This document shows, piece after piece, positions 43,395-51,904 of a stretch of DNA of 64,000 nucleotides. The notes below the pieces were generated by a model, which was given only the letters and a program-made list of their open reading frames with translations, ran no database searches and was not told the DNA's origin. Both the position numbers and the translations under genes were made by a program. Position 1 is the first letter of the stretch, and each line of letters begins with the position of its first letter. The stretch is taken from NCBI GenBank assembly GCA_965208685.1, contig CBDBPL010000007.1, positions 3,286,001 through 3,350,000 of the forward strand. The letters run 5' to 3'. The stretch comes from JAJEFO01 sp965208685. GTDB lineage: Bacteria > Pseudomonadota > Alphaproteobacteria > Rhodobacterales > Rhodobacteraceae.

Positions 43395-44330
43395 CTATTC
43401 CAGCATTGACCGGATCGTAGCCGTCGTCTGCATGTCGTTCTGAATCTGCTCCGCCGCCGCAGCAGCGCCCACCCAGTACACGCCGGCACCTGTCTCGCTT
43501 GCCAGCTTTTGGGCGCGCTCGCCCATCACCGTCTTCTCGGCAACCGCGATGATCTTGTCACGCACGTCTTGCGGCGTGTCCTTGTGCACGAACAGGCCGT
43601 TCCACAGGGAGATGTTCAATTCCGGAACAAGTTCACCCATCGTTGGCGCATCCGGGGTGATCGGAATACGGTCACCGGTCACCGACGCCAGAACCTTGAT
43701 GTTGTCCAGGCACGGCAGCACGAGTTGCAGCGTCGTGTTGATGACATCGGCGTCACCCGAAGCGAGGGTATTGCAGTCGAGCATCGGGTAGGCGGCCTCG
43801 GCGCCCCACTCGAACCCGGCAGCCTTGGCGTAAGCCATGGTGACCTGGGTCGGAATCAGGTTCGCGCCAAAATGTCCGAGCGCCAACTCGTTGGACTTTG
43901 CGTGTTCGGCCATTTCCTCGATCGTGTCATATGGTGCATTGCCGCCTGCGACGATTACGAACGGGTAGGTCACGAAGATGCCGAGTGGATCGAATTTCTC
44001 CGGGGTAAGTTCGGGAATGCCGATCTCGTGGCCTATCAACGGCACACCGATCACAAAGGACCCGATCGTGTAGCCGTCGGCAGGGGCGTTCGCCACCTCG
44101 ATCGCGCCGGGGAAAGGTCCGCCGCCGCCGCCGGGCTTGTTCACGACCGCGGCCGCCACGCCGTACTCGTTCTGGAAGTCTTCGGCGATCATGCGGGTCA
44201 GAACGTCTTCCAGGTCTCCCGGTGGCCAAGGCACGATGAAGCTCACGGGCTTCTCCGGGTACTCGGCGAGGGCTGCGCCCCCACTCAAAACAGCCACCGC
44301 GGCGGCAATGGACGCTATCGTGTGTTTCAT
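43395..44330 (-). CDS. tctC: Tripartite tricarboxylate transporter substrate-binding protein TctC (Bug family)
   Basis: 311 residues with a signal peptide (MKHTIASIAAAVAVLSGGAA, cut near ALA-EYP). Bug-family signatures are PEKPVSFIVPWPPGDLEDVL, VVNKPGGGGGPFPGAIEVAN and the late GLFVHKDTPQDVRDKIIAVA. In many Bug proteins the first loop reads PWxPGGxxD; here it reads PWPPGDLED, which may alter ligand choice. GGAGGAAGTG precedes the ATG. First gene of the operon, divergent from the IclR gene. Confidence 0.93.
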   Translation of the reverse strand: MKHTIASIAAAVAVLSGGAALAEYPEKPVSFIVPWPPGDLEDVLTRMIAEDFQNEYGVAAAVVNKPGGGGGPFPGAIEVANAPADGYTIGSFVIGVPLIGHEIGIPELTPEKFDPLGIFVTYPFVIVAGGNAPYDTIEEMAEHAKSNELALGHFGANLIPTQVTMAYAKAAGFEWGAEAAYPMLDCNTLASGDADVINTTLQLVLPCLDNIKVLASVTGDRIPITPDAPTMGELVPELNISLWNGLFVHKDTPQDVRDKIIAVAEKTVMGERAQKLASETGAGVYWVGAAAAAEQIQNDMQTTATIRSMLE

Positions 44331-44356
44331 CACTTCCTCCCTGAGTTGATCGATAT

Positions 44357-44385
44357 TTGACACGCTGGTGCGATAATGATCTATT
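44357..44385 (+). promoter_or_regulatory. Candidate promoter of the IclR gene in the divergent region
   Basis: TTGACA at 44357-44362 is followed after 17 bases by TCTATT (44380-44385) in an AT-rich tract. The 104-bp space must also hold the leftward tct operon promoter and the regulator's binding site, but I could not define an unambiguous palindrome. Confidence 0.4.
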
Positions 44386-44434
44386 TTATGTGTCCGCAAG
44401 TCAACAATTTCGCGTCTTGTCCGGGAGCAAAATT

Positions 44435-45181
44435 ATGAGCACTGTGGATAAGGCATTGAGTGTGCTGAGTTTATTTTCCGAGAGCACCCCTAACTTGGGC
44501 TTGTCAGAGATTGCCCGGCAGCTCGGCTGGGACAAATCGAACATACAACGCTACGTATCTGACCTGACTCGACATGGCATCCTGGAACAGTCGCTGAAGG
44601 ACAAGTCCTACCATCTCGGGCCATCCCTGACGCGGCTGTCGATGCTGCGCGATCTCACTCATCCAGTGGCAGGCGAAGTGACGCGAGCCCTGCACGATCT
44701 TGCCGAAGCAACCGGCGAAACGGCACATTCAAGCATGCTCGTTGGCGACAGATTGATGACTACCGGGATCGTCGAGACAAAGATCAAGGGCACCCGGGTC
44801 TACATCGATCCCGCGGAAGCCCTGCCATTTCATGCAACGGCGTCCGGACTGGCATTCCTGTCTGCCTCGCCGGATGCGCGGGTTGACGGAATCCTGAGCG
44901 GGAAGCTGCTCCGTTTCACGCACAACACCGAGATGGACCGCAACAAGCTGCTCAGGCAGATCGTGAAGGTGCAGGTGACGGGCTATGCAAGGGCGTCGGG
45001 TACATATGAAAGCGACGTTGTTGGCATCGCGGCGGCGATCATGGGATTTCGTGGCGAAGCCGTAGGCGCAATCGCGGTCGCCACGCCCGCTTCACGCTTC
45101 ACCGAGGACACCGAAAGCGCCACCTCGGAACACGTGATGAAAATCGCGTCGCAAGTCTCCAGGATTCATGGAGCAAAGTGA
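44435..45181 (+). CDS. IclR-family transcriptional regulator
   Basis: 248 residues from ATG 44435 (GGGAGCAAAATT upstream). The helix-turn-helix reads LGLSEIARQLGWDKSNIQRY with the following VSDLTRHGILEQ. The C-terminal effector domain contains PLPFHATASGLAFLSA and AAAIMGFRGEAVGAIAVATP, as in IclR proteins. It is divergent from tctC and is the obvious regulator of the seven-gene operon; the effector is probably the substrate or an intermediate. Confidence 0.92.
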   Translation: MSTVDKALSVLSLFSESTPNLGLSEIARQLGWDKSNIQRYVSDLTRHGILEQSLKDKSYHLGPSLTRLSMLRDLTHPVAGEVTRALHDLAEATGETAHSSMLVGDRLMTTGIVETKIKGTRVYIDPAEALPFHATASGLAFLSASPDARVDGILSGKLLRFTHNTEMDRNKLLRQIVKVQVTGYARASGTYESDVVGIAAAIMGFRGEAVGAIAVATPASRFTEDTESATSEHVMKIASQVSRIHGAK

Positions 45182-45445
45182 CCGCACGCGTGCGCCTCGC
45201 CGCCAATGCTGTCGCAACGCCATCGTCAATTGCATGCCGAGCGCAGCCTGGTCGCGTATCGAGAGAATTCCTCAATGCGCGATTGGTCCCTCATCCTGTT
45301 CGCCCTGCCAGGCACTTGGCATGGCCTTGTCGTGGAACGCACGACTTTCCGCTTCACGCCCGACATCGGTCGCGGGTCAGTTTGAACTTTCGGGCGCTGG
45401 CGCGCTGGGGCGGCGGCGATCCGGCAAATGCGATGATGCCCGAAC

Positions 45446-46009
45446 CTATGCCCGTTCGGCGTATTCCATGGTTTCAGTGTTCACCACGACCTTCTCGCCT
45501 TCGCCAACGAAGGGCGGAACGGTGATGCGGACTCCATTGTCGAGGAGCGCCGGCTTGAAACTGTTTGCCGCCGTCTGGCCCTTCACCACAGGTTCGGTTT
45601 CGCTGACCGTGCACGTCACTTTCTGCGGCAGTGACGCGTTCAGGGCCTCGGCCTCGTAGTACTCAACCTGGATCGTCATGCCGTCCTGCAGGAACGGTCG
45701 GCGCTCGCCGAGGATGTCTGCGGGCAGTTCGGTCTGTTCGAAGGTTTCGCTGTCCATGAAGACAAGCATGCCGTCGCTTTCGTACAGGAACTGCTGGTCC
45801 CTTTGCTCCAGCCGGACGCGCTCGACCTTGTCAGCCGAACGGAATCTCTCGTTCAGCTTGGAGCCGTTTCGAAGGTTTCTGAGTTCCACCTGCGCGAATG
45901 CGCCGCCCTTGCCGGGCTTGACATGCTCGGCCTTCACCGCGACCCAGAGGCCGTCGTTGTGTTCCAGCACGTTGCCGGGCCGAATCTCGTTTCCGTTGAT
46001 CCTTGGCAT
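45446..46009 (-). CDS. efp: Translation elongation factor P
   Basis: 187 residues. MPRINGNEIRPGNVLEHNDG begins the KOW-like domain. The tip loop carrying the modified residue is KPGKGGAFAQVELRNL with the Lys present, and the last OB domain ends in the signature VRITVPPFVGEGEKVVVNTE. It relieves ribosome stalling at polyproline, which is relevant here because the PKS linker and the pyruvate carboxylase linker are proline-rich. ATG 46009 is the family start; the longer open frame to 46831 is an artefact. No lysylation genes are adjacent. Confidence 0.96.
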   Translation of the reverse strand: MPRINGNEIRPGNVLEHNDGLWVAVKAEHVKPGKGGAFAQVELRNLRNGSKLNERFRSADKVERVRLEQRDQQFLYESDGMLVFMDSETFEQTELPADILGERRPFLQDGMTIQVEYYEAEALNASLPQKVTCTVSETEPVVKGQTAANSFKPALLDNGVRITVPPFVGEGEKVVVNTETMEYAERA

Positions 46010-46223
46010 GCGACAAACCCGATGTTCTGTTGATTCAGATGGCGCTTGCCGTATATTTGACAGGATACGCAACCGCAACTCGGAAGGCATCTGCGAATTC
46101 CGAGACTGGTATGCGTACAACGCATAGCAGATATTCCGAAAAAGAATAGCAAAAGTGATGCCAATACCTGCATAAGGGGCGTCATGCCAATCACTTGCGA
46201 GGAAAAGGACCGAAGGACCAAAT

Positions 46224-46562
46224 ATGATAGATTTTGTGGACGGCACTGCATTCAACAATGAACAGGGCAATCGCGCGCGGAAGCTCTTCGCAGCCGTGGT
46301 GCTTGCCGCACTTGATGACGCAATTGCCGATGACAAAAAATACGGAAACGGCCCCGAGCAGATCGCTCGCTGGGCGCGGTCGCGCGATGGGCGCGAGGTG
46401 CTGACCTGCGCCGGCATTGACCCGAACGAGCGCGTCGTGAAGGGCCTCATGGCTTTCGTGGGCAACGGCGTACGCACTTCCGTGGCACTCAGCCGCGAGG
46501 AAAGCGAGCGTCGGCACGCTGCAGAGCTTGCCGCGGCCGAAGAGGCCAGGCGCGCAGCCTGA
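46224..46562 (+). CDS. Small conserved alphaproteobacterial protein of unknown function
   Basis: 112 residues, beginning MIDFVDGTAFNNEQGNRARK, followed by the helical LFAAVVLAALDDAIADDKKY, and then WARSRDGREVLTCAGIDPN and a charged Ala/Glu/Arg-rich C-terminal helix. There is no signal peptide or membrane segment. Its regular composition, AAGGACC ribosome site and placement between efp and the peptidase gene support a real gene. I recall similar proteins in Rhodobacterales genomes (a DUF of unknown role), but I cannot assign a function. Confidence 0.8.
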   Translation: MIDFVDGTAFNNEQGNRARKLFAAVVLAALDDAIADDKKYGNGPEQIARWARSRDGREVLTCAGIDPNERVVKGLMAFVGNGVRTSVALSREESERRHAAELAAAEEARRAA

Positions 46563-46727
46563 TCCAATTTCTGGCAATCTTCGAAATTCGTGCACCGACC
46601 CAGGCACAAACATGCACGGGCGAATGACCCGTAACTGTTCACGCCATTCTCCCGATTTTCGACTTCTCCTCCTTGAATCGACATGACATGACATGACGCG
46701 CCAAAGTTAAGGGGAGGCTTCCGCCCA

Positions 46728-47972
46728 ATGCCCGACGACCTTCCGTTCGAAGCGTCCCAGCTGGACCGCCTGGCCGAAACCATCGTCTCGACGGGCGTAA
46801 ACCTGGCAGAACGCCAGAATCTCCTGATCACCGCCTCTGCCGAAGCGCTGCCGCTTGTGCGACGGGTGACCGAACACGCTTACCGCCGTGGCGGCGGGCT
46901 CGTCACTCCGATCTTGAACGACGAGGAAGTCACCCGAGCCCGATACAGGCACGGACGATCTGAAAGCCTCGACCAAGCGCCCGGCTGGCTCTACCAAGGC
47001 ATGGCCGAAGCCTATGGCAGCAACACGGCGCGGCTGCACATAGCCGCAGAGAACCCAATGGCGCTCGCCTCGGAGAATCCGGAAAGCGTCGCCCGAGCGG
47101 CGCGTGCCAATGCGGAAGCCTATCGTCCGGCGCTCGAAAAGATCTCGGGCTTCGAGATCAACTGGTCGATCGCAGCATACCCAGGGCGCGCGTGGGCCAA
47201 GCTGGTGTTTCCGGACCTGGACGAAGACGAGGCACAGGCCGAACTGGCCAAGGCGATCTTCTCTGCGTCGCGCACCGACCAGGACGATCCTGTCGCGGCA
47301 TGGGCCGCGCACAATGCGGATCTTGCCGCACGGCGCGATTGGCTGAACGGAAAGGAGTTCGCCTCGCTTCACTTCAAGGGCAGCGGAACTGACCTGACCG
47401 TCGGCCTGGCTGACGGGCATTGCTGGATGGGTGGCGCAAGCGAAGCGAAGAACGGCATTGTCTGCAACCCGAACATTCCGTCGGAGGAAGTCTTCACGGT
47501 CCCCCACAAGGATCGGGTTGACGGCATCGTCAGGGCTACCAAGCCGCTCGCCTACCAGGGCACCCTCATCGAGGACATCGAAGTCCGGTTCGAGGACGGC
47601 CGTATTGTAGAGGCCAATGCCTCAAGCAGCGAGGAGGTCTTTCTCAAGCTGCTCGAAAGCGACGAAGGCGCGCGCCGCATCGGTGAGGTGGCGCTGGTGC
47701 CCTACGCGTCCCCGATCTCGCGAAGCGGCATTCTCTTCTACAACACGCTGTTTGACGAAAACGCCGCTTGCCATGTGGCGCTTGGCCAGTGCTACAAGGA
47801 TTGCCTGCGCGACAGCGACGGGGCATCGGAGGAAGAGATCGCAAGGCGCGGCGGCAACAGCAGCATCGTTCATGTCGACTGGATGATCGGAGCAGAGGAC
47901 ACCGATGTCGACGGAATTACGACGACAGGCGATCGTGTCGCAGTATTTCGGCGCGGCAACTGGGCCGACTGA
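46728..47972 (+). CDS. M29-family aminopeptidase
   Basis: 414 residues. Metal-site motifs of the M29 (thermophilic metallopeptidase) family are present: NPNIPSEEVFTVPHKDRVDG (first Glu), a later Glu/Tyr region around YNTLFDENAACHVALG, and IVHVDWMIG (His-x-Asp). GGGGAGG precedes ATG 46728. These cytoplasmic dinuclear-metal enzymes remove N-terminal residues. It is convergent with the helicase gene; the two stops are separated by about 27 bases. Confidence 0.93.
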   Translation: MPDDLPFEASQLDRLAETIVSTGVNLAERQNLLITASAEALPLVRRVTEHAYRRGGGLVTPILNDEEVTRARYRHGRSESLDQAPGWLYQGMAEAYGSNTARLHIAAENPMALASENPESVARAARANAEAYRPALEKISGFEINWSIAAYPGRAWAKLVFPDLDEDEAQAELAKAIFSASRTDQDDPVAAWAAHNADLAARRDWLNGKEFASLHFKGSGTDLTVGLADGHCWMGGASEAKNGIVCNPNIPSEEVFTVPHKDRVDGIVRATKPLAYQGTLIEDIEVRFEDGRIVEANASSSEEVFLKLLESDEGARRIGEVALVPYASPISRSGILFYNTLFDENAACHVALGQCYKDCLRDSDGASEEEIARRGGNSSIVHVDWMIGAEDTDVDGITTTGDRVAVFRRGNWAD

Positions 47973-47999
47973 GCTCATCCTGGGCCGGACCTGTCGGGA

Positions 48000-50342
48000 T
48001 CAGAACGGCACGTCTCCCGCATCCTCCGCCGTCATGACATAGGCCGCGAGCACGTTTTTCCTACCCGCCTTGTCGAAGTCGATCTCCAGCTTGTCGCCTT
48101 CAATTCCCGTCACCGCGCCATAGCCGAACTTCGTGTGAAACACGCGTTCGCCCTCGGCAAAGGCCGAAACCGCATCAAGATCGATTATCGTGTTCTTCGC
48201 CTCACGGGGCTGGCCAAGACCGCGCCGACCCGAACGCGACTGCAAGCGCTTCCAGCCGGGCGAGTTGTAGACATCCGCCCGACTCGCCCTGGATGCCATG
48301 TCCGAGGACGCCGCTTGCGTGCGCCCGTACAGCCCGGGCGCCGTCAGGACCTCCACCGCCGCGCCCGGCAATTCGTCAATGAACCTCGAGGGCAGCGTCG
48401 ACTGCCACTGCCCGTATGTCATCCGGTTGCCAGCGAAACTCACATACGCCAGCTCCTCGGCACGCGTCAGTCCGACATAGGCCAGTCGACGCTCTTCCTC
48501 GAGGCCTTTCGCTCCGGATTCGTCCATCGTGCGCTGCGAAGGGAACAGCCCGTCCTCCCATCCGGGCAGGAACACGACCGGGAACTCCAGCCCCTTGGCG
48601 GCATGAAGCGTCATGATCACGACCTTTTCGTCGGCATCCTCGGAGTCGTTGTCCATGACCAGCGACACATGTTCCAGGAAGCCCTGCAGATTCTCGAACT
48701 GCTCCAGGGCTTTCACCAGTTCCTTCAGGTTCTCCAGTCTTCCTTCGGCTTCGGGAGTCTGGTGGTTCTGCCACATCTCGGTGTAGCCGGATTCGTCGAG
48801 AATCTGGCCGGCAAGCTCCAGATGATCGGCGCCGTCGGTCACATGGGCGTGCCACGTGGCGATCAGGTCGATCAGCTTCTGCAACTCTCTTGCGCCCTTC
48901 CCGGCGAGACCCTTTTCGGCCAAGAGCGTCCGTGCACCGTCGATCAGCGACACGCCGCCTGTCCGGGCAAAGGTCTGGATTTTCTGTTGCCCGCGATCAC
49001 CAAGCCCGCGTTTTGGCGTGTTGACAACCCGTTCGAACGCCAGGTCGTCGTCGGGGGAGACGGCAAGGCGAAAATAGGCCATCGCGTCCCGGATCTCGAG
49101 TCGCTCGTAGAAACGCGGACCGCCAACGACACGGTACGGAAGCCCGATCGACAGGAACCGGTCCTCGAAGGCGCGCATCTGGAATGACGTCCGCACAAGG
49201 ATCGCGATCTCGCCCAGCTCGAAGGGGCGCATGCCCCTTGTTCCGCCCTGCAGCGCCTCGATCTCTTCGCCAACCCAGCGGGCCTCGTCCCCGTCGTCCC
49301 AGTGGCCGATAAGCCGGATCTTCTCGCCCTCATCGCGGTCGGTGAACAGCGTTTTCCCAAGTCGCCCCCTGTTTTGGGCTATCACGCCGCCAGCCGCGTT
49401 CAGGATCTGTGAAGTTGAACGGTAGTTCTGCTCGAGGCGAATGACGCGCGCGCCTGGAAAGTCCTTTTCGAATCTGAGGATGTTGCCGACCTCGGCGCCT
49501 CGCCAGCCATAGATCGACTGGTCGTCATCGCCAACGCAGCAGATCTGCCCGTGGGCCTGTGCCAGAAGACGCAGCCAAAGGTGCTGGGCGACGTTCGTGT
49601 CCTGGTATTCGTCTACAAGGATGTATCGGAACCAGCGCTGGTACTGCGCGAGGACATCTTCGTGCTTCTTGAAGATTTCCAGCATGTGGAGCAGAAGATC
49701 GCCGAAATCCGCCGCGTTCAGCGCCTTCAGCCGCTCCTGGTACCGGGCATAAAGATCTGCGCCCCGGTTGTTGAACACCGAGCCCAAGGACGCCGGTACC
49801 TTGTCGGGCGTCCATGCGCGGTTCTTCCATCCGTCGATCTGATGCGCCAGCTGGCGCGCAGGCCAGCGCCTCTCGTCGATTCCTTCAGCGACGATGATCT
49901 GCTTGAGAAGCCTAAGCTGGTCATCGGTGTCAAGAATCGTGAAATTTGCCTTGAGGCCCGCGAGTTCCGCATGCCTGCGAAGCAGCTTGGCACAGATGGA
50001 GTGGAACGTGCCAAGCCAGGGCATTCCCTCGATCGTCTGGCCGAGAAGCGAGGCCACTCGCGACTTCATCTCCCGAGCCGCCTTGTTGGTGAACGTGACG
50101 GCAAGGATCTCGTGCGGTCGCGCCGTTCCGGTGTTCAGAAGATGCGCAATCCTCGTCGTCAAGGCCTTTGTCTTTCCGGTACCGGCCCCTGCCAGCATCA
50201 GCAGCGAGCCATCAAGAATCTCCACGGCCTCTCGCTGGGCACGATTGAGCTCTTCAAGGTAAGGCGTTCCCCGCACGGCAATCGCCTGCATGGAGAGTGG
50301 CATCCTGTCCGGAAACTCTTCGCTTTCGAAGGCGTTGCTCAT
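48000..50342 (-). CDS. uvrD: ATP-dependent DNA helicase UvrD/PcrA
   Basis: 780 residues of superfamily 1A. Motif I is LAGAGTGKTKALTTRIAHL and motif Ia VTFTNKAAREMK. Motif II is VDEYQDTN (walking near 49600), motif III CVGDDDQSIYGWRGA, motif IV VIRLEQNYRSTSQIL, motif V MTLHAAKGLEFPVVF and motif VI EERRLAYVGLTRA. All helicase motifs are intact. It acts in mismatch and nucleotide-excision repair. The C-terminal tail contains a KVFHTKFGYG-like domain typical of PcrA/UvrD (here GERVFHTKFGYGAVTGIEGD). Confidence 0.96.
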   Translation of the reverse strand: MSNAFESEEFPDRMPLSMQAIAVRGTPYLEELNRAQREAVEILDGSLLMLAGAGTGKTKALTTRIAHLLNTGTARPHEILAVTFTNKAAREMKSRVASLLGQTIEGMPWLGTFHSICAKLLRRHAELAGLKANFTILDTDDQLRLLKQIIVAEGIDERRWPARQLAHQIDGWKNRAWTPDKVPASLGSVFNNRGADLYARYQERLKALNAADFGDLLLHMLEIFKKHEDVLAQYQRWFRYILVDEYQDTNVAQHLWLRLLAQAHGQICCVGDDDQSIYGWRGAEVGNILRFEKDFPGARVIRLEQNYRSTSQILNAAGGVIAQNRGRLGKTLFTDRDEGEKIRLIGHWDDGDEARWVGEEIEALQGGTRGMRPFELGEIAILVRTSFQMRAFEDRFLSIGLPYRVVGGPRFYERLEIRDAMAYFRLAVSPDDDLAFERVVNTPKRGLGDRGQQKIQTFARTGGVSLIDGARTLLAEKGLAGKGARELQKLIDLIATWHAHVTDGADHLELAGQILDESGYTEMWQNHQTPEAEGRLENLKELVKALEQFENLQGFLEHVSLVMDNDSEDADEKVVIMTLHAAKGLEFPVVFLPGWEDGLFPSQRTMDESGAKGLEEERRLAYVGLTRAEELAYVSFAGNRMTYGQWQSTLPSRFIDELPGAAVEVLTAPGLYGRTQAASSDMASRASRADVYNSPGWKRLQSRSGRRGLGQPREAKNTIIDLDAVSAFAEGERVFHTKFGYGAVTGIEGDKLEIDFDKAGRKNVLAAYVMTAEDAGDVPF

Positions 50343-50602
50343 TTGGCAAGTCTAACGTGCCTGAACCCGGAGTAAAAGCGCGTTCTCGATCCGTTCGCAC
50401 CGCAGTTCGCACCTGGTCATGCACCTTTACCGGACGGTTCGCTCTCCCGCGACGGCAGCGGAGATAGGCATCGTGACATGTCTGCCGGGGGCGGTCGACC
50501 CTCTCGCGACCTGCACGTTGCAGTGTACGCGACCGGGCGACATCCGCCTGCCAAGTCACGAATCCGCTTCCAAAATCCAGACGATTGCGCCTAATTGCCC
50601 GC

Positions 50603-51754
50603 ATGAATCTCGACACACGCTATCCCGCCATTTCGGACCTCCGGCTGCGCGCACGCCGGCGCGTGCACTTCGTGTTCGAGTATCTCGACAGTTCCACCGG
50701 CGACGAGGACCAGACCAGGCGCAACAGGTCCGCGCTCCAGGCCATCCGCTTCTGGCCCGCAGTGCTGGAAGGGCCGCTGGAATTAGACCTGTCCACCACG
50801 TTTCTTGGACGCGACTACCCCCTCCCCTTCGGGTGCGCCCCTGTCGGAATGTCGGGCATCATGTGGCCAGGCGCCGAGAAGATTCTTTCGGCCGCCTGCG
50901 CCGAGGCCGGCATTCCCTACGTCATGTCGCATGTCGCAACCGTGCTGCCGGAAACCCTGACCCCGACCATCGGCGACCAGGGCTGGTTCCAGATGTACAT
51001 GCCGGGCCGGAAGGACTTTCGCGCGGACATGCTGCGTCGCGTGAGGGATTCCGGCTTCCATACGCTGGTCCTGACGGTGGACGTCCCAGTCGACAGCCGC
51101 CGCGAGCGTCAGCGGCGCGCCGAACTGACGATACCACCCAGGATCACTGCCGACATGATCCTCTCGATGTTGCGGCATCCCGCATGGACGCTTGGAACGC
51201 TTCGGGAAGGCATTCCGAGCCTGAAGTTCTGCGAGGACTATGCCGATCAGTCGGATGATTACAATTCGGTCGCCCATGCCGGACACGTCATCAGGGGCGA
51301 ACCGGGCTGGCAGGACATCACGGAGATTCGCGGGCTCTGGGACGGCCCGTTCCTCGTCAAGGGCATACAGAGGCCCGAGGATGCGAAACGACTTGTCGAA
51401 ATGGGCGTTGACGGCATCTGGGTCTCGAACCACTCGGGACGCCAGTTTGACGGCGGTCCCGCCTCGATCGAGTGCCTGCCTGCAATTCGCGATGCCGTCC
51501 CAAAGACGCCAATCGTCTTCGACAGCGGCGTCATGGGCGGCCTCGACATCCTCCGCGCCCTCGCCCTCGGGGCCGACTTCGTCATGCTGGGCCGCGCGTT
51601 CCACTACGCGGTCGGAGCGCTCGGCCGGAAGGGGCCGCCGCACCTGGTTCATGTCCTGTCGGACGACATGACCGCGAACATGGGCCAGATGGGCGCAAGG
51701 CGACTCTCCGAACTTGCCGCTCGCGTCATCCCGTCATCGATACCCAAGGCTTGA
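50603..51754 (+). CDS. FMN-dependent alpha-hydroxy-acid dehydrogenase/oxidase
   Basis: 383 residues. YPAISDLRLRARRRVHFVFE starts the family fold. The substrate-binding Arg and catalytic His are in VSNHSGRQFDGG, FMN contacts in PLPFGCAPVGMSGIMWPGAE, and the phosphate loop in DSGVMGGLDILRALALGADF. It oxidises an (S)-2-hydroxy acid such as lactate, glycolate or mandelate to the 2-oxo acid. ATG 50603 is preferred over an upstream TTG, although its ribosome site is weak. Pyruvate carboxylase follows 150 bases downstream, and a broken homologue lies at 55523. Confidence 0.93.
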   Translation: MNLDTRYPAISDLRLRARRRVHFVFEYLDSSTGDEDQTRRNRSALQAIRFWPAVLEGPLELDLSTTFLGRDYPLPFGCAPVGMSGIMWPGAEKILSAACAEAGIPYVMSHVATVLPETLTPTIGDQGWFQMYMPGRKDFRADMLRRVRDSGFHTLVLTVDVPVDSRRERQRRAELTIPPRITADMILSMLRHPAWTLGTLREGIPSLKFCEDYADQSDDYNSVAHAGHVIRGEPGWQDITEIRGLWDGPFLVKGIQRPEDAKRLVEMGVDGIWVSNHSGRQFDGGPASIECLPAIRDAVPKTPIVFDSGVMGGLDILRALALGADFVMLGRAFHYAVGALGRKGPPHLVHVLSDDMTANMGQMGARRLSELAARVIPSSIPKA

Positions 51755-51904
51755 GCGCCCCCGCACGTTCTTGAATGGACGCGTCCCGGGCATGTCGCAA
51801 AGTCTTTGCTCCCGGGCCCCGAACGCCGTCTCGCGCCAATCGGAGATTGCCGACGCCACCGTCGGCGGATAACACATGCCGCAAGTGCAAGGCAGGGACG
51901 AACG

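Noticed and set aside
46680..46696. Triple ACATG microrepeat before the M29 peptidase gene
   Set aside because: Only three 5-base units, too small to treat as a functional repeat or phase-variable tract.
45446..46831. A 461-codon minus-strand frame containing EF-P
   Set aside because: Only the last 187 codons are protein-like; MPRINGNEIRPG is the standard EF-P start, and the extension is antisense to the small conserved gene at 46224.
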